A stretch of DNA of 64,000 bases from Lotus japonicus (lineage: Eukaryota; Streptophyta; Magnoliopsida; Fabales; Fabaceae). The notes under the pieces are model-generated. The model made no database searches. It was given only the letters and a program-made list of their open reading frames with translations, and had not been told where the DNA came from. The stretch is taken from assembly GCF_012489685.1 (NCBI RefSeq), contig NC_080046.1, forward strand, positions 2,048,501 through 2,112,500. Direction: 5' to 3'. A program made the position numbers and the translations under genes. Shown piece by piece: positions 11,484 to 21,055 of the stretch (its first letter is position 1; every line of letters begins with the position of its first letter).

Positions 11484-12611
11484 TGATAGAGCTATTCCAG
11501 AGTTGATTGCAGAGTTGCCGACATTAGAGATGGTGCATTTATGGGTGAACAACTTCACAGGGAGCATTCTTGAGGGTTTGGGGAAGAACAATAGGCTCAC
11601 GGTGGTTGATGTTTTGTACAACAAGTTAACTTGGATTCTTCCTCCTCACCATTGCAATGGGAATCTTCTTCACACTTTGGTAACTCTGGGGAATTTCCTG
11701 CTTGGTCCGATCCCTTAATCGCTTGGGAGTTGCCAATCTTTGACCAGGATTCTTATGGGAGAGAACTTGCTGAAAGGTCCAATTCCAAAAGGCCCCTTAG
11801 GACTTCCACAACTCACCCAAGTTGAGCTTTCAGGGTAACTATCTCTCTTTCCTGATCTTATCGGTTTTGTTTCTGCTAATCTTTGCTCAGATTACCCTCT
11901 CCAAGAACCCACTCTCTAGGTCCTTGCCTCCGTCCAATGGCAACTTCTCTAGCCTACACAAGCTTCTCCTTGATGGTAACATGTTCTCAGGTCATATACC
12001 ATCAGATTGGGAGGTTACAAATGCTCTCCAAGATTGATTTTAGTCAAAACAAATTCTCAGGTCTAATTGCCCCGGAGGTCATTCAAAGTAAGTTTTTAAC
12101 TTACATTGATCTCAGTAGTAATGAATTCTCTGGTGAGTTCCCAATTGAGATCATCTCTATGCAGACACTCAATTATTTGAACCTTTCACAAAATCATCTA
12201 GTTGGTAACATTCTTAGGTCCATTTCCTCAACGCACATCTGTTGATTTTTCCTACAACAATATATCTGGCAACCCTGAACTCTGCGGCCACTATTTGGTT
12301 ATTTGCAAACAACCTCATGCTCATGCTTAAAGGGATATGTCTTTTTCTTTTAAGCTCATAGTGATGTTTTTGTTGACTGCATGCCCCATTGGCTTAACTG
12401 TTGCATTAGCATCGAAGTTGTGGTATCTGTTGAAGTGCAGTGACTATATAAAATGGAAATTGACTATGTTTCAACCTTTAGACTGCACCGTTGATGATGT
12501 TTTCAGTTGCTTGAAGGGGCCAACATACTAGGGGAAGTAGGTGTTGGCATTCTATATCAGGTTTCACTGTCAAATGGAGATTGAGTTGCTGTTAGGAGGC
12601 TTCCGGCCATG
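11484..12611 (+). pseudogene. BAM-like LRR receptor kinase pseudogene, left arm
   Basis: Broken frames read, in order, the last leucine-rich repeats (11503-11718, 11822-12245), a conserved TLGNFLLGPIP segment, a hydrophobic membrane segment (about 12337-12430), the juxtamembrane segment, and the start of a kinase glycine loop (about 12520-12600). This order and wording match the C-terminal ectodomain of BARELY ANY MERISTEM / CLV1-type receptors, which sense CLE peptides at the plasma membrane. Stops occur at 11716 and about 12242, several frameshifts are needed, and both the N-terminal LRRs and the rest of the kinase are absent. It cannot make a receptor. At about 12611 it meets an inverted copy of itself. 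Confidence 0.85.
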
Positions 12612-12965
12612 AGCGGAGGCTCTACCCCCATGAATGTGAAACCTTCCTTGGTAAATCCTCCTCTCATAGTCAGAAGCCTCCTTACAACAACTCGATCCCC
12701 ATTTGGCAGTGAAACCTTGTAAAGAATGCTAGCACCTCCTTCCCTGAGTATGTTGGCTCCCTTCAAGCAACTGGAAACCTCACCAAGTGTGAAGTCTAAC
12801 CGTTGAAACGCAGTCCATTTCCATTCTTTATAACCACTAGATCTCAACAGATATCATAACTTGAGTGCTACCGCAACCGTTAATCCAATGGGGCATGAAA
12901 TCAACAAAATCATCATCATGAGCTTAAAAAAAGAAGACATATCCCCTTGAACATGAGGTTGTTTG

Positions 12966-13375
12966 TGTTGGGAAACAACAGAGCTGGAGAAAAAATAAAA
13001 CACAATCACAACACAAGAAAATTACGTGAAAACTCCAAAACCGGAGAAAAAACCACGACCGTTGTCTAAACCGACAACCAGAGAAATATCACTATGTGAA
13101 AATTGTTACAACACATAGACTTCTCTCACTCTCACCCCAATGCCCCAGTACAACCACACTCTCACAAAGCAAATATTAAACTAAGTCAGATATAAGCTTA
13201 AAGTGCTACTGACTAGTGCATCTAAACACAAAGAACCTAGGTCCAATATATAGCCTTGGTCTTCCCCTTGCTTCACCACACTAAGCGATGTGGGACTTCT
13301 CCAATAGCTAATTTTTAACCTCCTTCTTTATTTTAGAAACTTGGGCAATGTGGGACTTGACAATCAACCCCAACA
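12966..13375 (-). repeat. 3' LTR of the gag-only element
   Basis: The 410-bp LTR begins TGTTGGGAAAC and ends CCCCAACA on the plus strand. A TATATA motif lies at 13245-13253 in the minus-strand reading. It is nearly identical to 14630-15039. Confidence 0.93.
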
Positions 13376-13390
13376 ATCTCCACCTTGATT
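13376..13390 (-). other. Polypurine tract of the gag-only element
   Basis: The minus strand reads AATCAAGGTGGAGAT directly before the 3' LTR, the expected place and base composition for second-strand priming. Confidence 0.7.
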
Positions 13391-13721
13391 GTAAGAGTTA
13401 CACATCTTCCGCTTGCATTGTCTATACCGACAATCATACTCCACCATAAAAGAGTACACTTTACTTGGAAACAAACCATCCAAGAATTTTCTTCACTTGG
13501 AACTAAACCATTCCAAGAATTTCCACATGTCGAAACCTTGCTGAAATTTTATGGTGCAACTCCCATGTTGGCTTCCAGGAAGTTCTTCGGCCATCGACAC
13601 CTTTCGCCACACACCTTGCATCAATGCCAACCAATGCCCGTGTGTTGTTTCTGAATCCGCTAGCAATAACTTGTCCTTTTCCATGGTATAGCGGAAATAC
13701 CATAAGAACAAACTTTATCTT

Positions 13722-14528
13722 CTAGATGAGATCACCATCATCTCCCAGAACAAGGGAGACATTGCTAGCACTTACCTCAGAGTCTTTTTCAGATACTGCT
13801 CCACCTGGACAATTTCTCTTCACATGCCCAGACTTTCCACATTTCCAACACGCCAGATTCTTTGCAAGGATCTTCTTCCCATTAGCCCCACCTCCAGTTA
13901 GCAATATTGAGCTTGTTGAAGTGCTTTCATCATTTTTCATTCTCCTTTCTTCCGAAATAATTTTAGTTGCAACTTCTTCAAAACTCAAACTTTCCTTCCC
14001 ATACATCAAAACAGGTTTAAGATGAACATAGGAAGATGGAAGGGACAAAATGAGCCTTAACGCTTTATCTTCATCATCAATCTCTACTTTGATAGATTCC
14101 AGCTCGGAGATAATATTATTCAAAGTACTCAGATGATCAGATATTTTCGTACCTTCATCCATGCGCAGATTGTGGAATTGCTCTTTCAGCAACAACCGAT
14201 TTGAGATGCCCTTTGCCTGATATAACCCTTCAAGCTTCTCCCAGAGCTCCTTGGCTGATGACAAATTCTGCACATTTGCAAGAACATTCTTTTGCAAACA
14301 CAGACGAATTGCACTTGCAGCCCTCAAATCTAGTTCCTCCCACTTGTCGGCCTCCATGTTAGAAGTGTTTCCTTTCAGCGCCTTGTGTAATCCTGATTGT
14401 ATCAGCACATCCTTGACTTGTACTTTCCACAAGCCAAAGTTGATTCTTCCATCAAACTTCTCTATGTCAAACTTCATAGCGCTCGAGTAAGACATAGCAG
14501 CTGCAAACTTCTTCTTCAGCACCTCCAC
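13722..14528 (-). CDS. Copia-type Gag polyprotein
   Basis: This intact 268-residue frame is the sole gene of the gag-only element. The N-terminal half has the copia Gag layout: a FDGRINFGLWKVQV segment near residue 24, then the long helical UBN2-like region. A CCHC zinc knuckle (C-x2-C-x4-H-x4-C, starting CWKCGKSGH) lies at about residues 227-240, which in this family binds RNA during packaging. The frame stops about 20 residues after the knuckle, where a full copia polyprotein would continue into protease. The start is the first ATG of the frame, 88 bp from the primer site. It would form cytoplasmic virus-like particles if expressed. The frame is intact while all neighbouring host-derived frames are broken. 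Confidence 0.88.
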   Translation of the reverse strand: MEVLKKKFAAAMSYSSAMKFDIEKFDGRINFGLWKVQVKDVLIQSGLHKALKGNTSNMEADKWEELDLRAASAIRLCLQKNVLANVQNLSSAKELWEKLEGLYQAKGISNRLLLKEQFHNLRMDEGTKISDHLSTLNNIISELESIKVEIDDEDKALRLILSLPSSYVHLKPVLMYGKESLSFEEVATKIISEERRMKNDESTSTSSILLTGGGANGKKILAKNLACWKCGKSGHVKRNCPGGAVSEKDSEVSASNVSLVLGDDGDLI

Positions 14529-14616
14529 AATATCACACTTCTTTTCTGGTGTGGAAGATCAGATAATTCTGCAACCACAGAGCATACTAAGAATTGTGAT
14601 ATCTCATCGAACCGAA

Positions 14617-14628
14617 GCTCTGATACCA
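14617..14628 (-). other. tRNA-iMet primer binding site
   Basis: The minus strand reads TGGTATCAGAGC one base inside the 5' LTR, complementary to the 3' end of initiator methionine tRNA, the usual primer for copia elements. Confidence 0.9.
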
Positions 14629-14629
14629 C

Positions 14630-15039
14630 TGTTGGGAAACAACAGAGCTGAAGAAAAAATAAAACACAATCACAACACAAGAAAATTACGTGGAAACTCC
14701 AAAACCGGAGAAAAAACCACGACCGTTGTCTAAACCGACAACCAGAGAAATATCACTATGTGAAAATTGTTACAACACATAGACTTCTCTGACTCTCACC
14801 CCAATGCCCCAGTACAACCACACTCTCACAAAGTAAATATTAAACTAAGTCAGATATAAGCTTAAAGTGCTACTGACTGGTGCATCTAAAAACAAAGAAC
14901 CTAGGTCCAATATATAGCCTTGGTCTTCCCCTTGCTTCACCACACTAAGCGATGTGGGACTTCTCCAATAGCTAATTTTTAACCTCCTTCTTTATTTTAG
15001 AAACTTGGGCAATGTGGGACTTGACAATCAACCCCAACC
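14630..15039 (-). repeat. 5' LTR of the gag-only element
   Basis: This copy matches 12966-13375 with about seven substitutions. Its last base is C instead of A (CCCCAACC). A TATATA promoter motif lies at 14910-14917, minus strand. Confidence 0.93.
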
Positions 15040-15803
15040 GTTTGCAAGTAACCAAATAGTAGTTAGTAAGTTTTGCATTGAAGAAATGAACCTAGAAATG
15101 AGGTTGATTTCTTGAAAGGTTCAAATAAATGAGTGTGTTCATAGAGATGATTTCAATTGAGATCTCACTAGAGAGCTCATTACTACTAAGATTGAAATGA
15201 CCTTCAGGGCAATTAGACCTGAGAATTTGTTGTGGCTGAAATCAATATTGGATAACAGTTGTAACCTCCAAATCTCAGGGGGTATATGACCCGAGAACAC
15301 GTTGCTATGAAGGAGAAGCTTTTGTAGGTTGGAGAAGTTCCCAATGGAAGGAGGCAAGAGCTCAGAGAGTAAGTTGTTGGAGAGGGTGAGCAAAGCTTAG
15401 CGGAAATAATACGTTATGATCAGGAAAGTTTCCAGAGAGGTAGTTACCCTGAAGCTTAACTTGGGTGAGTTTCCAAAAGGCTTAATTAAGTTTTTTGTCC
15501 CCAACCTTTGTTATAAATATGACTTTAGTCCCTCGCCGGCGTAAGTGTGGGGAGTGCTCCCTAGTTTTTTTGCAAGATAGCTGGTTTTGGTCCCTCCGAC
15601 TGTTTGGGTCAACGCCGGAGCTTCGCCAGCTGATGTGGCTTTGCCACATCAATTAATGAGGTCCAGATGGAATTTTTTTCTTTTTTCATTAAAAAATTTA
15701 AAATTTTAACACTATTAACCCTCACTAATTAACCTTCTTCTTAATTAATTCTTTTAAAAATTCCAGTGTGGACTTAATTAACTTAACCTGAAGGATTTTT
15801 TTA

Positions 15804-17213
15804 GGCTTAATTGCATTTTTCGTCCCTGATGTATACCTGTTGTGCAATTTTGGTCCCCTTTGTTTAAAAGGAGCAATTTTAGTACATTAAAGATCAATTT
15901 GTGACAATTAAGTCCTTCCGTCAGCTTCTGTCCAATTTTAAACGGAATATTCTTATTTGGATTCCTTTTTTTTACTAATTACACCACCATCTATGACACA
16001 TCATCAAATAAATAAATTAAAAGAAAATAAATAAATAAATAAAATGAAGAATAAACCTACAGAACCCTAATCCTAATTTACCCCAGCCACCGTTCCCTCC
16101 TAACTTCCTGAATCCTCCATCATCCACAACCTCCACCTTTCAACATCTTCATCTTCCTCCCCGAGCACCCTCTCCATCTTCGCGAGCACCTTCTGATTCG
16201 GCACCGCCCTACCATTCTCATACTCCTGCACCACCTGCGACCGCTCATTGATCTGCTTCTCCAGCTTGGCCTGGCTCATCTTCTCCAAACACGCCTTCTG
16301 AATCGCGTGCCTCACCTCCCCCGCCACACGCTCCAGCGCCGCCAGCTCTGCCGCCTTGTCAAGCTTCCTGACATTCGCGACCGGGCCAGCGGTTTTCCTG
16401 TTGGATCCGGCGTCGGATTTCTTCACTGTCTGTACCTCTGTGCCGGTCCGCAGCGCCTGGTTCACGGCCTTGGGGTTCCGCAGGTTCTGCGCCTTGGGTT
16501 TTGATTTGTGCAGCACCACTGGTTCCTAGTCCTGGCTTATGGCTCCAGTCGATCGAGTCGACATTGTTGTAACAGAAGTCGAGAATTGAGATTAGAGGAA
16601 ATGTTGAAAGTTATTAGAGAAATGAGAGGATTGAAGATACGTAATTCATGCCATTATCTCCTTTTGTTCTTTTTCTTGTGGCTTTTTCTTGTTCATTGTC
16701 CTTTATAACAGACAAAATAATTCCCAAGATTTGGGTAAATTTGTGATAACCATAACGAATTTGGAAAGGGGCTTTTGGGGTGGTTTCTGGGTAATTTTTG
16801 TGGTTTTTTTATTTGGGTGAATGTTCCTGGAATTTCTATAGCTTTGTCTATGAAGTTGTTGTTGCTTCAAAATTTGTTTCCAGAATTTTTTTTGTTGTGG
16901 TTGATTCATTGCAGATTAGATAAACATGAAGAGCGATTACTGATTAGTGGCAAAATGTTTAATTTTTGAAATTTTAATTAAATTTATTTTTTATTTTGTG
17001 GAGTCCTAATGGCATCTAAGTGGCAAAATGTATCAGGACCACGTCATGAATGAGCGCCACGTATGAAAAATCTGTTTGGAATTAAACGGAATCTGACGGA
17101 AGGACCCAATTGTCACAAATTTATCTTTGATGTACCAAAATTACTCCTTTTAAACAAAGGGGACCAAAATTGCACAAGGGGTATATATCAAGGACGAAAA
17201 GTGCAACTAAGCC
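15804..17213. mobile_element. Pack-MULE (inner), carrying an MBF1c copy
   Basis: Inverted repeats of about 150 bp begin GGCTTAATTGCA (left) and GGCTTAGTTGCA (right, complement). A perfect 9-bp duplication ATTTTTTTA lies at 15795-15803 and 17214-17222. The interior has no transposase. It contains a copy of a host MBF1c gene with its leader, which makes it a Pack-MULE. It is nested in the outer Mutator-like element, so it arrived later. Confidence 0.9.
16100..16564 (-). pseudogene. MBF1C: MBF1c-like transcriptional coactivator copy, captured
   Basis: From the ATG at 16564 the frame runs 154 residues with one amber codon at position 13, where the family has Trp (SQD-stop-EPVVLHK). Downstream, the frame keeps the MBF1 N-terminal domain and the Cro/C1-type helix-turn-helix with LEKQINERSQVVQEYENG and AVPNQKVLAKMERVLG. 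MBF1 bridges bZIP-type activators and TBP in the nucleus; the c form is heat-inducible, and its gene is intronless, as here. One residue of a Lys pair is missing before MSQ, and the last 20 residues (after ERVLG) do not fit the family's short basic tail, suggesting a frameshift in a G-run near 16165. The parent gene is not in this window. The copy is probably non-functional. Confidence 0.85.
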
Positions 17214-17221
17214 ATTTTTTT

Positions 17222-17800
17222 ATTAATAACTATTTCCCCGATTCATAAAAAAAAATGAACTAACTTTATCCTCTGATTACATCATATCTAATGTTTGCAT
17301 CATATCCTGATAGGTAACAACTATGAACAAAGAAAAATGCTGAATTTTATTGAAAGAATGACAAGGAAATGAAAAGAGTTGACGTTAGTGAAACAAAATT
17401 AAGCTCAATCAGGCAAGGGGTGATGTAGGTAAATGTGTTAAGAGACAATAAAAAAAAGGGTGATTCAGAAACCCAGTTCTCTGTAAACCCACCGTAAACC
17501 CAGTTCCCTTCAGCTTCCAACCACCCACCCACTCTCTCCAAAGACCACCTTTCCCTCACCTCACCATCCTTCTTTTCTTCTTGCAAACTGGGGTTTGATT
17601 TTGGTTCTGGTGATGGTGTCGCCGGCGAGTTCTCCGGTTGAGAGTAGGATCTGGGTTGGAGGTTTGAAGATCTGGGTTTTTTGGTTTGAAAACCTAGGTT
17701 TGATTTGAAGACAGATGAAGAATGATTTTTTATTGTGCTTCACCCTCTTCTCTTCATCTCTAATCTGTGCATGGTTAATTTTTTTTTTTTATGTTTTGGG
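17222..17800 (+). other. Gene-like segment inside the outer Mutator-like element
   Basis: CT-rich leader-like sequence (17510-17590) is followed by a short frame from an ATG at about 17612 that begins MVSPASSPVESR and stops after some 31 codons. It resembles a captured 5' untranslated region and first exon, but I cannot name a parent gene. Confidence 0.3.
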
Positions 17801-18511
17801 TTAATTGATTTTTATTTTATTTTAATTAAATGAGTGATTTAATTAGGTGAAGGGTTAATTAGGAAGAAGAGATTTAAGGATTTTAATTATGGTTTTTTAG
17901 AATTTAAATGAAAAAGAAACACATAAGATCATTAAATGATGTGGCAAGGCCACATCAGCTTTCCCAGAGCTCCGATGTTGACCCAAACGGGAACCAAAGC
18001 CAACTATTTGGCAAAAAACTAGAGACCACTCCCCACACTTACGCCGGCGAGGGACTAAAGTTATATTTATGGTAAAGGTTGGGAACCAAAAACTTAATTA
18101 ATCCTTTCCAAATAGGCCTTTTAGATTGGACCTTTCAGGAAGTTCTCTCCTATAAGAATCATGGTCAAAGATTGGCAACTCTTAAGCGATTCAGGGATAG
18201 GACCAAACAGGAAGTTCCCCAGAGTTATCAAAGTCTGAAGACGATTCCCATTGCAATTGTGAGGAGGAAGAGTCCCAGTTAACTTGTTGGACAAAACATC
18301 AACCACCGTGAGCCTATTGTTCTTCCCCGAATCCTATAGAATGCTACCTGTGAAGTTGTTTACCCACAACTGCACCACTTCCAACGTTGGCAACTCTGCA
18401 ATCAACTCTGGAATGGCACCATTAAAAACCCAAACGCCCCCACAAACGCTTAAAAATAAAACACCCAAAACTACACAAGCAGACCTACGAGCAAGAATCT
18501 AGGCCACTATT

Positions 18512-19604
18512 TGATTTTTCATCAGTCTCATTGATCGAGGCCGTACCCGATACAAATAATTAAATTAGAAAACTGTAGTAAACTAGGAAGTAACTCCTAG
18601 GTCGTTTCCCAAGGATTATCGTTTCAACAAAGACTCAATATTATTAATACTAACAAACGCACACACACTGGGGGGGGGGGGGGGTTTGTGATTCAGTTTA
18701 AAAATACTAACAGAAAGTAAAAGCAGATTAATATGATAAGTAAAGACGGACGAATCCCTTTGTTCAGTATATCGCTGCTCAATCACGGGTATCTAAAGAT
18801 CAATTTTTGTTATTAGTTTCCTAGTTCGTGAGAATTAATTAACTAAGCGATAACTAATTCACAGATTCCTAAACTAAGCGATTAAGAATCCTTTACGCCC
18901 TAATATGAACTAAGCGAACATACATCATCTTCTAATTCGTGAACCTAAGGAATTAAGCAAACCTAAGCCAGAATTAGAGATGAAGAAAACTAATCAGTTG
19001 AATTCTATTAAGCACTGTACCTCAAGAGCGCGATATACTTTGCAAAGGAATTCGTTCGAAGGAAATTAGCCTTCCATGGATGGGGCGAATTCAACAATTA
19101 TTTTGGAGAAGAGAATAAGGATTAAAAGCATAAACCCTAGCAGAACTCTAATAATTACTGAAATTCGAAAATTGCATAAAATAATAATGTAGAAGGTAAA
19201 AAGGTTCTTGTTTTTCTCAGCACAAACCCTTAAATAGGAGCTGAGATCACAATCCTAATCAAAATCAAATCCTAAAAGATATCAAAATCAAATCCTAACA
19301 AATCCTAAAGATAGAGTTTTAAAATAACAACCTAAATAAGTTTGAATCTGAAAGATATCAAACTTAATTTATTTCGAAATTAAATCCTAATATTTCCTAA
19401 AATACAATCTTCACTCCAGCACAATCAAATCTTCATTCCGCAATTCCCCAAAATGCCCTTGACGTCAAATAAAACCTGAAAATAAGAATAAACGTAATTA
19501 GACCAAATAATAGAAATCTCTGTCAAGCAAGGTCAATTAATTACGAATAATCATTAATAATGACAAATTAAGGCTATATAAAATGGGTAAAATATTGCTC
19601 ATCA
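18512..19604 (-). repeat. 3' LTR of the Athila-like element
   Basis: This 1,093-bp LTR starts TGAT and ends ATCA on the plus strand. A TATA-like CTATTTAAGG lies at about 19227-19236 (minus reading), followed by GTTTGTGCTG. A run of 15 G lies at 18670-18684. A purine tract for the minus-strand element abuts its right end. The matching 5' LTR is missing, so no duplication can be tested. Confidence 0.75.
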
Positions 19605-19620
19605 AATACCCCCACACTTA
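19605..19620 (-). other. Polypurine tract
   Basis: The minus strand reads TAAGTGTGGGGGTATT directly before the 3' LTR. Confidence 0.7.
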
Positions 19621-21055
19621 GCCTTTTGCACTCCTGGGCAAAATAAAGAATTAAGAACATGAAAACCAATTTGTAACTGGAAGTGAATCATGCAATAACC
19701 TAAAAGATCACATACTTAACAATGAATCCTAGGAAATGTAGAGAAATGGGCAAATTCAATTGATGAATCAAAGAGACAAGAAATCCATGAATATCATCCA
19801 AACATCCAAGCATGTAAAGTAACCTATCAAACCAAAAGGTGAGAACAAAGATGATAGAACCTCACAAGTTATGCTCTCAAAGTGTTTACACTCAAGTGTT
19901 TAAGGTTTGTGTTTACGCTCAAGGCACTTCATGAGAACAAACACTACCATAGGCTTGACAAGACGCTAACATCAACAATCAAAAACACATGCACATAAAG
20001 ATTAAAAAGGACTTTTAAAGGTTGTAATGTGGCCAAGGACAAGGTAGGATAAAATATGGGATAAGTAGCTAAAACCTTAGGAAATAGAGGAGCAATGGGG
20101 AATAAGTAAGAAGTACGTCAAGATCAACCCAATTTCAAAGCATAAGATTTGCAATTCTTCCTCCAATTCCACACTTCAACTTTTCATCCTTCATCCTTTC
20201 ATTCATTTTTTTCTTCCTCTTGGCCTTCTCTTTTTTTTTTCCTTTTCTGTTTTTTTTTTTTTCGTTTTTTTTTTTATTTTTTTTTATTTTTTTGCATAAC
20301 AAAACTAGTAAGAAAAACAGCACCACCACTCTATTTACAACAACCAACCAAGCATAACCGAGAATTGGAAGAATTAAAGAACAATGCACCCTTACCCACT
20401 TAGTACTTACTCCCAAAACAATTCCAAAGCTCCAAAATTCCCTAAGATTAGGTCAATCATGGTTTTTCACTTATAAGCTTGTAATGAGCTAAAGAAAAGA
20501 AGGGTAAAAAGGCTCAAAGTGGCTATCAAAGGATAATTCATTCAAGGTAGGCTTATATGGCTAGTGGCTTATTAATTAAAAGAAGAAAATGCCTAAAATC
20601 ACTTCAATATGTACATGTGAATATCAAGTAGAAACAAGCGTCAAGTCAAGTTCTAGAGTGCAAGTAATCAAGAGTGCAATCACACAAGAAAAAGATTAGA
20701 GATGGCATACAGTTGACCACCTACAGTTAAGGCTCAAAAACTCTCACAGGGGAATTTAGTCTATCATAATTGTTTCAACCCCTCAATTTTCAAAAGTAAC
20801 TTGACAACAAGAACGCATGGATTCACATCACAAGATATCATGACTCAGTTCAAAGAAAGAAAATGCCCATAATCTATACAAGACCTAAGAATTCAAAGAA
20901 AGCATGGATCAACCTAATTTATTCAAAAGCTAAATATTCTACCTACGGTAATCTCCCCCCCACACTTAAACTACACATTGTCCCAATGAAGCATAACAAA
21001 TATGGAATTGAACAAGTGCAATAAAAGTAAAGAAGGAGAAAGAAAACTCCCTGAT
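19621..21055 (-). other. Spacer between pol and 3' LTR
   Basis: No gene is recognised. Athila elements often carry an envelope-like frame here, and none is visible. A long T-rich tract at about 20225-20295 gives spurious Lys- and Phe-rich frames. A second purine tract (complement of CCCCCCCACACTTAAA) lies at about 20955-20970, just after pol, and may be a central or duplicated polypurine tract. Confidence 0.6.

Larger units (their letters stand above)
12966..15039 (-). mobile_element. Gag-only LTR retrotransposon (TR-GAG type), complete
   Basis: Two 410-bp direct LTRs flank a 1,254-bp interior. A perfect 5-bp duplication GTTTG lies at 12961-12965 and 15040-15044. The interior has an initiator-Met tRNA primer site next to the right LTR, a purine-rich tract next to the left LTR (minus strand), and one gag frame; there is no protease, integrase, reverse transcriptase or RNase H. 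The LTRs differ at about seven positions by eye, so the insertion is fairly young. Movement would require enzymes from a copia relative. It interrupts the right arm of the receptor kinase pseudogene. Confidence 0.92.
15479..18104. mobile_element. Mutator-like element (outer), with long inverted repeats
   Basis: The ends start GGCTTAATTAAG (left) and GGATTAATTAAG (right, complement), with inverted repeats of roughly 150-190 bp that share the CCTCGCCGGCGTAAGTGTGG block and a TGATGTGGC block. A 9-bp duplication matches at 8 of 9 positions (TTTCCAAAA at 15470-15478, TTTCCAAAT at 18105-18113), as expected for Mutator. It carries no transposase. Outside the inner element it is about 1.2 kb, with gene-like sequence at about 17470-17740 that could be a captured leader. 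It sits inside the LRR region of the receptor kinase pseudogene. Confidence 0.85.
12612..18430 (-). pseudogene. BAM-like LRR receptor kinase pseudogene, right arm, interrupted
   Basis: This is the inverted partner of 11484-12611. On the minus strand it reads LRRs at 18430-18105, more LRRs at 15478-15040, then membrane, juxtamembrane and kinase glycine-loop sequence at 12965-12612. Two insertions split it: a gag-only LTR element (12966-15039) and a Mutator-like element (15479-18104). In the kinase start the loop is degenerate, and the position expected to hold the ATP-binding lysine reads VVVRR, so Arg replaces Lys. Frameshifts and deletions occur throughout. The right arm reaches about 40 bp further into the kinase than the left arm. 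Confidence 0.82.

Noticed and set aside
11503..12531. A functional LRR receptor kinase
   Set aside because: Stops and shifts interrupt the LRRs, the N-terminal half is missing and the kinase ends at the glycine loop.
12557..12847. Single 96-codon kinase-like gene on the minus strand
   Set aside because: The frame crosses the inversion junction at about 12611, so its last part is antisense of the other arm.
20135..20416. Lys-rich protein frame
   Set aside because: It is produced by a T-rich low-complexity tract in the spacer of a retrotransposon.
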